A stretch of DNA of 64,000 bases, from assembly GCF_000424285.1 (NCBI RefSeq), contig NZ_AUJP01000016.1, positions 1 to 64,000 of the forward strand, given 5' to 3'. Shown here piece by piece: positions 54,334 to 61,432 of this stretch. Numbering within the stretch: position 1 is the stretch's first letter; the number at the start of each line of letters is the position of its first letter. The stretch comes from Butyrivibrio sp. MB2005. Lineage in GTDB: Bacteria > Bacillota > Clostridia > Lachnospirales > Lachnospiraceae. Under the pieces are notes generated by a model that made no database searches, was not told the origin of the DNA, and saw only the letters and a list, made by a program, of their open reading frames with translations. Both the position numbers and the translations under genes were made by a program.

Positions 54334-54372
54334 TTGTATTATGGTGTATGAGATTGCTTTTTCATAATACAA
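54334..54372. promoter_or_regulatory. 10-bp inverted repeat in the divergent epimerase/flippase region
   Basis: TTGTATTATG (54334-54343) and CATAATACAA (54363-54372) are perfect inverted arms 19 bp apart, midway between the divergent genes. The position suits an operator or looping site controlling both directions. Promoter elements around it are ambiguous. Confidence 0.55.
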
Positions 54373-54437
54373 GTAGTAATCACACTAACGCAATTCTCCA
54401 AACATTATAGTTAAAACTCTTGCGGAGGTCAATTTTC

Positions 54438-55973
54438 ATGGGCAGAGTAAAGCTCGCCGCTAAAAATATAACATTCGGATACATCGGTCAGCTCGCAACA
54501 GCCCTGATGTCCTTCATATTAAGATCAATTTTCATATACAAGCTGTCCAAGGATCTCCTTGGCGTTAACGCCCTGTACAGCAATATCCTGTCACTTTTGT
54601 CAATGGCAGAGCTCGGTATCGGCACGGCACTGAATTTCTCACTATACGCACCTGTTGCCAGAAAAGACACCGAAAAGATCAAGTCCTACATGCAGATGTA
54701 CAGGAAGGCTTACCATACAATAGCCATTGTTGTAGCTGTTATCGGACTTATCCTTACTCCTTTTTTGAAATATCTTGTAAAGAACCCGGGAAACATCACT
54801 CCCAGGGATCTGACCTTTTACTATCTGATTTTCCTGTTTAATACAGTAAGCACATATTTTGTTTCATATAAATACAGTCTGGTAAATGCGGAGCAAAAAA
54901 ACTACATTCAGACCAATATAAACACTCTGACCAAGATAATCACTGTATTTTTCCAGATAATTGTACTTCTGGTAATTCCGAACTTTTATATTTATCTGTT
55001 AACAGATGCTGCCATCCAGCTTGTACAAAAGCTCTTTGTCAGCAGATACCTTGATAAGCTTTATCCCTATCTTAGAGATAAGGACATTACACCTCTTACC
55101 ACACAAGAACACGACGAAGTGTGGTCCAAGACCAAGGCCCTTGTTCTTCATAAGGTCGGCGATGTAGCAAGACTTCAGACCGACACCCTTATAATTTCCG
55201 CCTTCATCGAGGTCGGAATAGCAGGCGTTGTTGATAACTATACGCTTGTTACCGGTACCATTGCGAACTTTGTAAACATCATATTCAACTCGGTTATATC
55301 CAGCTTTGGCAATCTTATTGCTACAGAGACCAAGGAAAAACAATATAAGCTGTTTAAAGTATATCGCTTTTTTGCGTCATGGGTATACGGTTTTTCAGCT
55401 GCAGGATTTTTCATTCTTTTGCAGCCTCTGATCTATCTGTGGATTGTAAGGCGCCATGGTCCCTCCTGGATGCTCCCCACACTGGCTGTTTACCTGTTCA
55501 TCACCGACTACTATTTCAAGGGCGACAGAATCGTTTTATCCAACTACAAGACCGCTGCTGGAGTATTCGAACAGGATAAGTATCTGGCACTTATTCAGGG
55601 CTTTGTGAACCTTGTGATATCAATCGTTCTTGTTCAAAAGATCGGTCTTGCAGGTATCTATGTGGGAACCGTTGTTTCAGGACTTATTGCAAATGTGACC
55701 AAGCCTGTTATCATCTATAAAGTATGTTTTGATAAGAGCTCATCCTCATACTTTTTAGACAGCGCCAAATATATACTTACAGAGGCTGCCATCATTGTGG
55801 CCTGCTTCTTCATAAGTAAAGCTGTCCTCGTTAATATCACCATCCTTACCTTTGTGATAATGGGCATAATAGTTACCGTTATTTTTAATGGTGTGTTCTG
55901 GATCATGTTCCATAATACAGACGAATATAATTATCTGCTTGGAATAATCAAAAGTAAGTTATCAAGGAAGTGA
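54438..55973 (+). CDS. Wzx-type polysaccharide flippase (MOP superfamily)
   Basis: From the ATG at 54438 (GGAGG 9 nt upstream; the TTG at 54420 is rejected) the protein is 511 aa with about twelve to fourteen membrane helices. It opens MGRVKLAAKNITFGYIGQLATALMSFILRSIFIYKLSKDLLGVNALYSNILSLLSMAELGIG, the characteristic start of Wzx/RfbX flippases. It also has DTLIISAFIEVGIAGVVDNYTLVTGTI. It flips undecaprenyl-pyrophosphate-linked repeat units. No wzy polymerase is clearly recognised, although one of the polytopic proteins could serve. Confidence 0.92.
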   Translation: MGRVKLAAKNITFGYIGQLATALMSFILRSIFIYKLSKDLLGVNALYSNILSLLSMAELGIGTALNFSLYAPVARKDTEKIKSYMQMYRKAYHTIAIVVAVIGLILTPFLKYLVKNPGNITPRDLTFYYLIFLFNTVSTYFVSYKYSLVNAEQKNYIQTNINTLTKIITVFFQIIVLLVIPNFYIYLLTDAAIQLVQKLFVSRYLDKLYPYLRDKDITPLTTQEHDEVWSKTKALVLHKVGDVARLQTDTLIISAFIEVGIAGVVDNYTLVTGTIANFVNIIFNSVISSFGNLIATETKEKQYKLFKVYRFFASWVYGFSAAGFFILLQPLIYLWIVRRHGPSWMLPTLAVYLFITDYYFKGDRIVLSNYKTAAGVFEQDKYLALIQGFVNLVISIVLVQKIGLAGIYVGTVVSGLIANVTKPVIIYKVCFDKSSSSYFLDSAKYILTEAAIIVACFFISKAVLVNITILTFVIMGIIVTVIFNGVFWIMFHNTDEYNYLLGIIKSKLSRK

Positions 55974-56045
55974 TTCCTGTCAGACGTTATTATTTCTTGA
56001 AACGTTTGTTATTTATACAATATCTATTAATTTAATGGAGATCTT

Positions 56046-57221
56046 ATGACGATCAAAGAACTTGAATCATTTATATCTGTAGCAAGAGAGGATCTTGCAA
56101 ATATCCATAAGAGGAGTCTCAAGGATTCCATGAAGGACGTTGCCAAAAAGGCCCTTGGTCGCCCCTCTGCCACAAAGGACATGATATTCTGGCCGGCAGG
56201 AGTTCTGCTGTTTGGTCTTACGGAAGCCATATCTCCGGTTATCTCTGAATCTCTCAAGACAGAAATAACAACCGACATCAATTCATTTATTAAAAAATGG
56301 CAGGATGAAGGCTCTGAAAAGGTATCCTTTGTGGATGACTCTGTTTTTGGTGCTGGTCTTCTTGGAATGTATAAAATAACAGATGATGAGAAGCTTAAGC
56401 AAAGCGCTTCAAAGATTTATGATTTTCTGAATAACAGTCCCAAGAACAGGACAGGAAGTATCATCTATAATCCCAAGGCGGGAAATGACTATATCTTCGC
56501 AGATGGCGCAGGGCAAAGTGCCATGTTTCTCTCACGCTACGGCGCTGAAATTGATGATAAAGCCTTTGAGCTTGCAGCCACGCAGCTGATAAACTACTAC
56601 GACCATGGAATGGACTTCAGGTCAGGTCTTCCCTATCACGCCTTTACTATGTCAACAGCTAAAAAGCTGGGACTCCTTGGCTGGGGAAGAGCTATGGGGT
56701 GGCTTATTATGGGATACGCGGAATTTTTGACCTGCATATATAAAACATCAGATATTCATAATGATGCAGCAGGTCAGGTCATTCTTCCGGCAGGAATAGA
56801 TTTGAAAACGCTTGATATTATTAAAGAACAGTTCATTAATCTCGTTAGGACCACGCTCAGCTACCAGCGCCTTGATGGCGGTTTTTCCTGGCAGCTTCAG
56901 TCTATAGAAGGAGAACCCGATACCTCAGCTACTGCTATGATTGGATATGCACTTGCCAAGACTCTTGAGTGCGGACTTTTTAGAGAAGAAAGCTTAGAGG
57001 CTATTTCTGATATTATAGGCGACTCAGATATAAATGAAGATAAAATAACAAAAGCTCTATTACGAATGCAGGACTTTTTACTCCTTCATACAGATAAGGG
57101 TTCTGTCCAAAAGTCCCTTTCTGGCTGTGAGGACATAGGAGTTCACAGACAAGTCTATGGTCATTACCCCTGGGGACAGGGAGCCGCTCTTGCCATGCTG
57201 ACTCATACAATACAGTTGTAA
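56046..57221 (+). CDS. glycoside hydrolase GH88/GH105-like, probably cytoplasmic
   Basis: The 391-aa protein has an (alpha/alpha)6-barrel look: repeated helices with VDDSVFGAGLLGMYKIT, YIFADGAGQSAMFLSRYG, LGWGRAMGWLIMGYAEFL, LDGGFSWQLQ and VHRQVYGHYPWGQGAALAML. The W-G-R-A-x-G-W and Y-P-W-G-Q-G-A patterns belong to unsaturated glucuronyl/rhamnogalacturonyl hydrolases (YteR type). No signal peptide is present, so it would act on imported or internal oligosaccharides. It follows the flippase by 72 nt, which suggests a link with the uronic-acid glycan. The match is weaker than for typical family members. Confidence 0.72.
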   Translation: MTIKELESFISVAREDLANIHKRSLKDSMKDVAKKALGRPSATKDMIFWPAGVLLFGLTEAISPVISESLKTEITTDINSFIKKWQDEGSEKVSFVDDSVFGAGLLGMYKITDDEKLKQSASKIYDFLNNSPKNRTGSIIYNPKAGNDYIFADGAGQSAMFLSRYGAEIDDKAFELAATQLINYYDHGMDFRSGLPYHAFTMSTAKKLGLLGWGRAMGWLIMGYAEFLTCIYKTSDIHNDAAGQVILPAGIDLKTLDIIKEQFINLVRTTLSYQRLDGGFSWQLQSIEGEPDTSATAMIGYALAKTLECGLFREESLEAISDIIGDSDINEDKITKALLRMQDFLLLHTDKGSVQKSLSGCEDIGVHRQVYGHYPWGQGAALAMLTHTIQL

Positions 57222-57228
57222 TTTTGCA

Positions 57229-58095
57229 TTATTCCTCGAAAATCCTCTCAGGCATGGACTTTGATCTGTACTGCATATCACTGACCTTATATACAGTTAT
57301 GAATGCCTGAGGGTCTATTTTATTTATAAAAGTCATAAGTTTCTGAAATTCACTTTTATCTACAATAGTTATAATCTCATTGTGCTCCTGCATGCGGTAA
57401 GCACCAATAACCTTGTAAATGCTTGCCCCACTGTGCAGCTCATTAAGTATGTAGTTTCGTATCTCTTTTTCAAAAGGAGAAACGATACAGACTCTTCTTT
57501 TAAGTTTCTGGTCAAATATGAAATGATCAAGGATCATGCCATTAAAATATGTTCCAAGAATACTAAGTATAAGTGTCTTTGTGTCATAAACAAGGATTGA
57601 GGATACAGCAACGCACAGTCCTGCTGCAGACATCGCCTTTCCAAGGTCAATTTTCAGATATTTGTTAAGAATTTTTGCCACAATATCCAGACCACCTGAA
57701 GATGCATTCCTGTTAAACAATATCGCGATGCCTATACTTACGGTAAATATGTAGCAAAGAACGTCAAGTGTCGCATCTCCTGTAAAAGAAACAAAATCCG
57801 GAAAACACCTTTCAAATATTCCAATAACCACCGGCAGCAAAATTGATGTATATACTGTCTTATAACCAAACTCCGCCCCGCAGGTGATAAAACCGATTAT
57901 CAGTAGAAATACGTTCATTATCATGGTTATCGTTGAAACCTGTAAAGGTATAAAATTTGTCAATACAATTGCTAATCCGGATATACTACTAACCGATGCA
58001 TGACTTGGCATTAGAAAAAAGAAAACAGCAGCCCCAACAATCGTCGTAGCAATCGTCAAAATGGATATTTCTTTAATCAGTGCAAACTTTTTCAT
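57229..58095 (-). CDS. YitT family membrane protein with DUF2179 domain
   Basis: The 288-aa protein has five or six membrane helices with the paired motifs SSISGLAIVLTNF and NASSGGLDIVAKILNKYLKID, the hallmark of YitT. A C-terminal cytoplasmic domain (about 205-280, RVCIVSPFEKEIRNYILNEL and ITIVDKSEFQKLMTFINKIDPQAFITV) corresponds to DUF2179. The biochemical role of the family is unknown; transport is suspected. It ends 7 nt from the convergent hydrolase gene. Confidence 0.93.
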   Translation of the reverse strand: MKKFALIKEISILTIATTIVGAAVFFFLMPSHASVSSISGLAIVLTNFIPLQVSTITMIMNVFLLIIGFITCGAEFGYKTVYTSILLPVVIGIFERCFPDFVSFTGDATLDVLCYIFTVSIGIAILFNRNASSGGLDIVAKILNKYLKIDLGKAMSAAGLCVAVSSILVYDTKTLILSILGTYFNGMILDHFIFDQKLKRRVCIVSPFEKEIRNYILNELHSGASIYKVIGAYRMQEHNEIITIVDKSEFQKLMTFINKIDPQAFITVYKVSDMQYRSKSMPERIFEE

Positions 58096-58162
58096 AACTA
58101 TAAACCCTTTCCCACATATTCATTCCAATTCTGTCCACACATTAGAGTAATACCCCACACGC

Positions 58163-58208
58163 AAAAAAGCTACAGGCTACTCAAAATTAAGTAACCTGTA
58201 GCTCATTT
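58163..58208 (-). terminator. terminator after the LRR surface protein gene
   Basis: On the minus strand AGCTACAGG-TTACT pairs with AGTAG-CCTGTAGCT around TAATTTTG, then CTTTTTTGCG. A long stem with a T-run, followed by the YitT gene. Confidence 0.9.
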
Positions 58209-58240
58209 TCTCTAGCGTTATCGCTATTATTTTAAATTAT

Positions 58241-59494
58241 TTAGCTAACCGACCATGTCTTAACATAACCAATCTTCTTGTTCTTGAATACCTTTATTGT
58301 AGGTGCTTTAGCCTTCCTTGCTTCAGATTTGGTCATCTTCATTTTAACCTTTGCCTTTTTATTTATCTTACCAAAGGCATTCTTACCAATCTTGCTGGCC
58401 TTGGTGAGCTTTGAAGACTTAACTTTGATATTCTTAAGACCGGACTGATAGTATGCTTTTTTGCCAATCTTCTTTACTTTCTTTCCAATTGTAAGCTTTG
58501 TCAACTTTTTGCAGCCTTCGTTGGCAGACTCACCGATTTCCTCAACGTTATCAGGAACGTCGCACTTTGTAAGAGCTACGCAGCCCTTAAATGCTTTGGC
58601 GCCAATCTTCTTAACGTTCTTTCCAATCTTAACTTCCTTAACGTTCTTGAGTCCTTCACATGCATTCTTACCGATTTCTTCAACGTTATCGCCAATGATA
58701 ATCTTGGCAATGTCGTCCTTCTTCTCAAAGTTCTTAAATGCGCCGTCACCAATTGCGGTTACCTTATACTCGTTGCCGTCCTTAAGGATAACAGAAGCTT
58801 TTATTTCTTCTGTGCCTGATGCATTCTCAGCGGGCTTCTCGTATGTTACAGAACGCTTTCCTTCATCTGTTCCTGTTACCTTGTAGGTTGCGGAATCTGC
58901 AGAAGTCTTACCCTTCTCCTGAAGTTCATCGTCTTTCTTTACTTCTGCACTCTCCGTCGATACTATACTTCCATCATCTGCAAGTTTTCCACCCTTGATG
59001 GTAACATATGTATTAATAGCTTCCTTATATGCTGCAGCTTCGGTTGTTTTGTTTTTTCCATATGCTTGGTCTATAGTCAGCTTAGCGCCGGGATTCATTT
59101 GAATAGTAATGCCAGTAGACACATTACCGTTGTCCTTATCAACAGCTCCAATAAGCCTTGTTGAGCAATTACCATTGACAACAATTGTTATGCCAGAAAT
59201 ATCACCACTTATATCATCGAAACTACCATCTGTAATAGTAAGCGTTTTGGTAGTAGCATCCCAAGAAACAATTTTACTCACATCATCTACAGGAGCTAAA
59301 AAGCCACCACTTATGCAAAGATCATCATAACTAATATTACCAGATGTTACTACTCTTCCATCTTTTAAAGCCTGAAAATTTTCAGCAGCAGCCAAAACCT
59401 TCTGGGGCATAAATCCAATGCACATAGTCAGTGCAACAGCAAGTGCCATAATAAATGATAAAACCCTCTTACTACTCTTTTTGCTAACCCTCAT
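58241..59494 (-). CDS. secreted BspA-like leucine-rich repeat (LRR_5) protein
   Basis: The 417-aa protein has a signal peptide (basic start, then VLSFIMALAVALTMCIGFMPQKVLAAAE). A beta-rich segment with TISYD-like strands extends to about residue 200, and LRR_5 repeats of about 23 residues run from about 245 to 365 (IGDNVEEIGKNACEGLKNVKEV, IGKNVKKIGAKAFKGCVALTKC, and so on). The very basic C-terminal part has no sorting motif or membrane helix. Such proteins bind other cells or host and plant surfaces, and the lysine-rich tail may hold it to acidic wall polymers. Confidence 0.9.
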   Translation of the reverse strand: MRVSKKSSKRVLSFIMALAVALTMCIGFMPQKVLAAAENFQALKDGRVVTSGNISYDDLCISGGFLAPVDDVSKIVSWDATTKTLTITDGSFDDISGDISGITIVVNGNCSTRLIGAVDKDNGNVSTGITIQMNPGAKLTIDQAYGKNKTTEAAAYKEAINTYVTIKGGKLADDGSIVSTESAEVKKDDELQEKGKTSADSATYKVTGTDEGKRSVTYEKPAENASGTEEIKASVILKDGNEYKVTAIGDGAFKNFEKKDDIAKIIIGDNVEEIGKNACEGLKNVKEVKIGKNVKKIGAKAFKGCVALTKCDVPDNVEEIGESANEGCKKLTKLTIGKKVKKIGKKAYYQSGLKNIKVKSSKLTKASKIGKNAFGKINKKAKVKMKMTKSEARKAKAPTIKVFKNKKIGYVKTWSVS

Positions 59495-59747
59495 AAAAGT
59501 ACCTCCATCATAGTATTTGTTCCATTAATTCATAATGAATCCACCACTTTCGACAACACATCTACTACAATTGTCCAACCCTACAATACCTTTTTCAATA
59601 AGTGCCGGTGTTATTTTATTCTCTTTTAAGATTGTTTACCCGGTATTTATTTATGGAAAGTATGGCAGATTTTACCACACTGCTGTTTTCCCGCGTTATA
59701 CATCTCATTTTCAGAAATGGCATAAACTATCTATTCCTAATTCTTTT
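59495..59747. other. intergenic region upstream of the LRR gene, with a lysR-end relic
   Basis: About 250 bp without a gene. It contains the LRR gene's leader (AGGTACTTTTATG region) and, at 59664-59710, a copy of the 3' end of the LysR gene. No intact ORF is present. Confidence 0.5.
59664..59710 (-). repeat. 46-bp near-copy of the 3' end of the lysR gene (direct repeat 1)
   Basis: The stretch matches 60102-60146 at about 40 of 46 positions in the same orientation. On the minus strand it would read Asn-Glu-Met-Tyr-Asn-Ala-Gly-Lys, as at the end of the LysR protein (NEMYDSGK), then continues without the stop. It is either a relic of a second lysR copy or one half of a flanking direct repeat. 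Confidence 0.7.
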
Positions 59748-60103
59748 CGAGCAGAGAAAATACTGATTTTGGACAAAATAGAGGCGCGAGCATAATTATG
59801 AAATAGAGACAAATCCTTCCTGCGCAGCGGAAAACACAATTATCGCCAAAATATAGGCGCGGTATCGCTCTTGAACAGCTTTTGAAAGCTCGAAGCAGAG
59901 CTCTCGCGCAGAGAAAATAAAGATTTCATTGAAAATAGAGGCGCGGATTTTTTCTGAAATGCTATAAAGCCGGTTTTTGCGCAGAGAAAAGCGAAAATCT
60001 CCCTAAAATAGAGGCGTAAAAGCCATTTGAACGACTTTAGCAAGACTCTCTGCATCATGTCTGAGCAGAGAAAATAACCATATCTCTCAAAATAGAGGCG
60101 TGA
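59748..60103. repeat. array of five 36-bp repeats with alternating 37- and 48-bp spacers
   Basis: Each repeat has a conserved 10-bp block GCAGAGAAAA, a variable 14-bp A/T-rich core and a conserved 12-bp block AAAATAGAGGCG. Copies start at 59751, 59824, 59908, 59981 and 60065 and are all exactly 36 bp. Copy 2 differs at three block positions; the other four agree in all 22. Spacers are 37, 48, 37 and 48 bp, so start-to-start distances are 73, 84, 73 and 84 bp, close to 7 and 8 helical turns. The 48-bp spacers share TTGAAC..CTTT. The blocks are not inverted repeats, so RNA hairpins are unlikely. No ORF uses the repeats in one frame. Confidence 0.9.
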
Positions 60104-60146
60104 CAGATTTTACCACCTGCTATTTTCCTGAGTCATACATCTCATT
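60102..60146 (-). repeat. direct repeat 2 overlapping the lysR 3' end
   Basis: This is the second member of the 45-46-bp direct repeat that brackets the 36-bp array. Here it contains the last nine codons and stop of lysR plus 18 bp after the gene. Confidence 0.7.
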
Positions 60147-61010
60147 GACCATATCCCAAAATTCCATAGCCACCTTTGAGAGATCACGCTCAGCGCTTTT
60201 TACAAGAACATAGCCGGCTGTTACATCGGGTTCTATTATTCGTTTGATCACTACGCCACCATTAACGTATTTGGCAGCTGAAGCAGGATAAATTGCAATT
60301 CCCACGCCCTTGGATGTAAGCTCGTAAGCGTTAAGCATGTGGGCCATTCGGCAGATTATCTTTGGCTGGCACTTTAGCGGCGCAAACCAGTTCTCAATCT
60401 CTTTTCTTCTGGATCTTCGGGACGGGATGATGAGTTCATATGGTGCAAGCTTTTTAAGCTCGATGCTATCTCCCTTTTCTTTAGCTAAGGGATGGTCTTC
60501 CGGAATAATTGCAACCCAGGGCTCATTGTAAATGAGACGTCCATCCAAGCCCTCTTCATCGTAAGGAAGAGTTATAACGCCTACTTCATTAAGTCCTGAG
60601 TGGACCCTTTTTATAACATCGTCTGAGTTCCCATTCCAAACTTCGTACTCTACCAGTGGATATTTCTTCTTGAATTCGCTTATCCAGTTGGCAAAAAGCT
60701 CAGGGGCATGACCTTCCACAGTAGCAAGGTAAAGCCTCCCTGTAAGACCTTCATTCATTTTGCTGATATCTTCCACAGATTGATCAGCAAGTTGCTTGAT
60801 GCGGCGAGCGTATTGGAGAAACCTTGTTCCCTCCTCAGTAAGCGCAAGACCTCTTGCCTTGCGTACAAACAGTTTTGAGTTTAATTCTTCCTCCAGGTCT
60901 CTTATCTGACGACTTAAGGGAGGCTGTGCAATATTTAGTCTTTCCGCCGCTTTTGTAAAGCTACCTTCTTCTGCTACTGTAAGAAAATACCTTATGTGCC
61001 TGAGCTCCAT
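60120..61010 (-). CDS. LysR-type transcriptional regulator
   Basis: The 296-aa protein has the LysR winged helix (MELRHIRYFLTVAEEGSFTKAAERLNIAQPPLSRQIRDLEEEL, residues 1-43), then KLFVRKARGLALTEEG. An effector domain follows with GLTGRLYLATVEGHAPELFANWISEFKKKYP and GVGIAIYPASAAKYV. The first-helix style resembles CatM/BenM regulators, whose sites have the ATAC-N7-GTAT form, and exactly such a site lies 85 bp upstream. It probably regulates itself and the divergent small peptide gene. The inducer is unknown. Confidence 0.92.
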   Translation of the reverse strand: MELRHIRYFLTVAEEGSFTKAAERLNIAQPPLSRQIRDLEEELNSKLFVRKARGLALTEEGTRFLQYARRIKQLADQSVEDISKMNEGLTGRLYLATVEGHAPELFANWISEFKKKYPLVEYEVWNGNSDDVIKRVHSGLNEVGVITLPYDEEGLDGRLIYNEPWVAIIPEDHPLAKEKGDSIELKKLAPYELIIPSRRSRRKEIENWFAPLKCQPKIICRMAHMLNAYELTSKGVGIAIYPASAAKYVNGGVVIKRIIEPDVTAGYVLVKSAERDLSKVAMEFWDMVNEMYDSGK

Positions 61011-61241
61011 ACCCGTTCCACCTTTCTGCGCTTATGCTCTGATAGTTATCATCAGCGATGATATATAGTTTCCTTGCTACTATCATTCCCATCTATACCT
61101 ATAAGGTATATTACACCTACTATTATATGTATTATACAACAGCTTGATTAACTGTTATCATTTAATTATCAAAAAGAAATAAGTAACAGCTGCATAGATA
61201 CATATAAACAAAGCAAATCTTTAAAAAGGAGGCCTTGGCAT
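61011..61241. promoter_or_regulatory. divergent control region between lysR and the small peptide gene
   Basis: 231 bp rich in symmetry. TATCATC-AGC-GATGATA (61047-61063) is a perfect inverted repeat. ATACCTATAAGGTAT (61095-61109) fits ATAC-N7-GTAT, a classical LysR-type site. For the plus strand TTGATT (61144-61149), a 17-bp spacer and TATCAA (61167-61172) form a modest promoter about 70 bp before the peptide ATG. AAGGTGG precedes lysR. Confidence 0.6.
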
Positions 61242-61313
61242 ATGAAAAAACTGTTTAAAATGATTGAAGAAATCTTCGAAGAGATGTATGGAATAGAAGG
61301 TAAGGTTGACTAA
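61242..61313 (+). CDS. 23-aa small protein, stand-alone gene
   Basis: The ATG follows AAGGAGG at a 9-nt distance and gives a 23-residue peptide starting MKKLFKMIEEIFEEMYG and ending EGKVD. The first 16 residues would form an amphipathic helix, with basic residues first and acidic ones next. There is no signal peptide. A strong 15-bp terminator stem follows 22 nt after the stop, so this is a complete tiny transcription unit divergent from lysR. Function unknown; regulation by the LysR protein is inferred from position and the palindrome. Confidence 0.75.
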   Translation: MKKLFKMIEEIFEEMYGIEGKVD

Positions 61314-61331
61314 ATAGTCGAACCCCCAAAA

Positions 61332-61376
61332 AAACAGGAGGCGGTCAGTTTTGAACTGACCGTCTCCTTCTTTTTG
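61332..61376. terminator. strong bidirectional terminator between the peptide gene and the surface protein gene
   Basis: Fifteen base pairs (61336-61350 with 61354-61368, one G-T pair) close a 3-nt loop. CTTTTTG follows on the plus strand and GTTTTTTTGG on the minus strand. Confidence 0.92.
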
Positions 61377-61432
61377 CTATTATTTATCGCTATAGCATGC
61401 TTATTTGCTTCATAGTGTAGTTTAGTGTTCTA

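Noticed and set aside
59840-60058. 72-aa minus-strand ORF within the repeat array
   Set aside because: The 73- and 84-bp periods do not both keep frame, and no ribosome site precedes the ATG; it is a chance frame across the repeats.
59748-60103. CRISPR array
   Set aside because: The repeat is interrupted by a variable core, spacers have two fixed lengths that resemble each other, and no cas gene is in the window.
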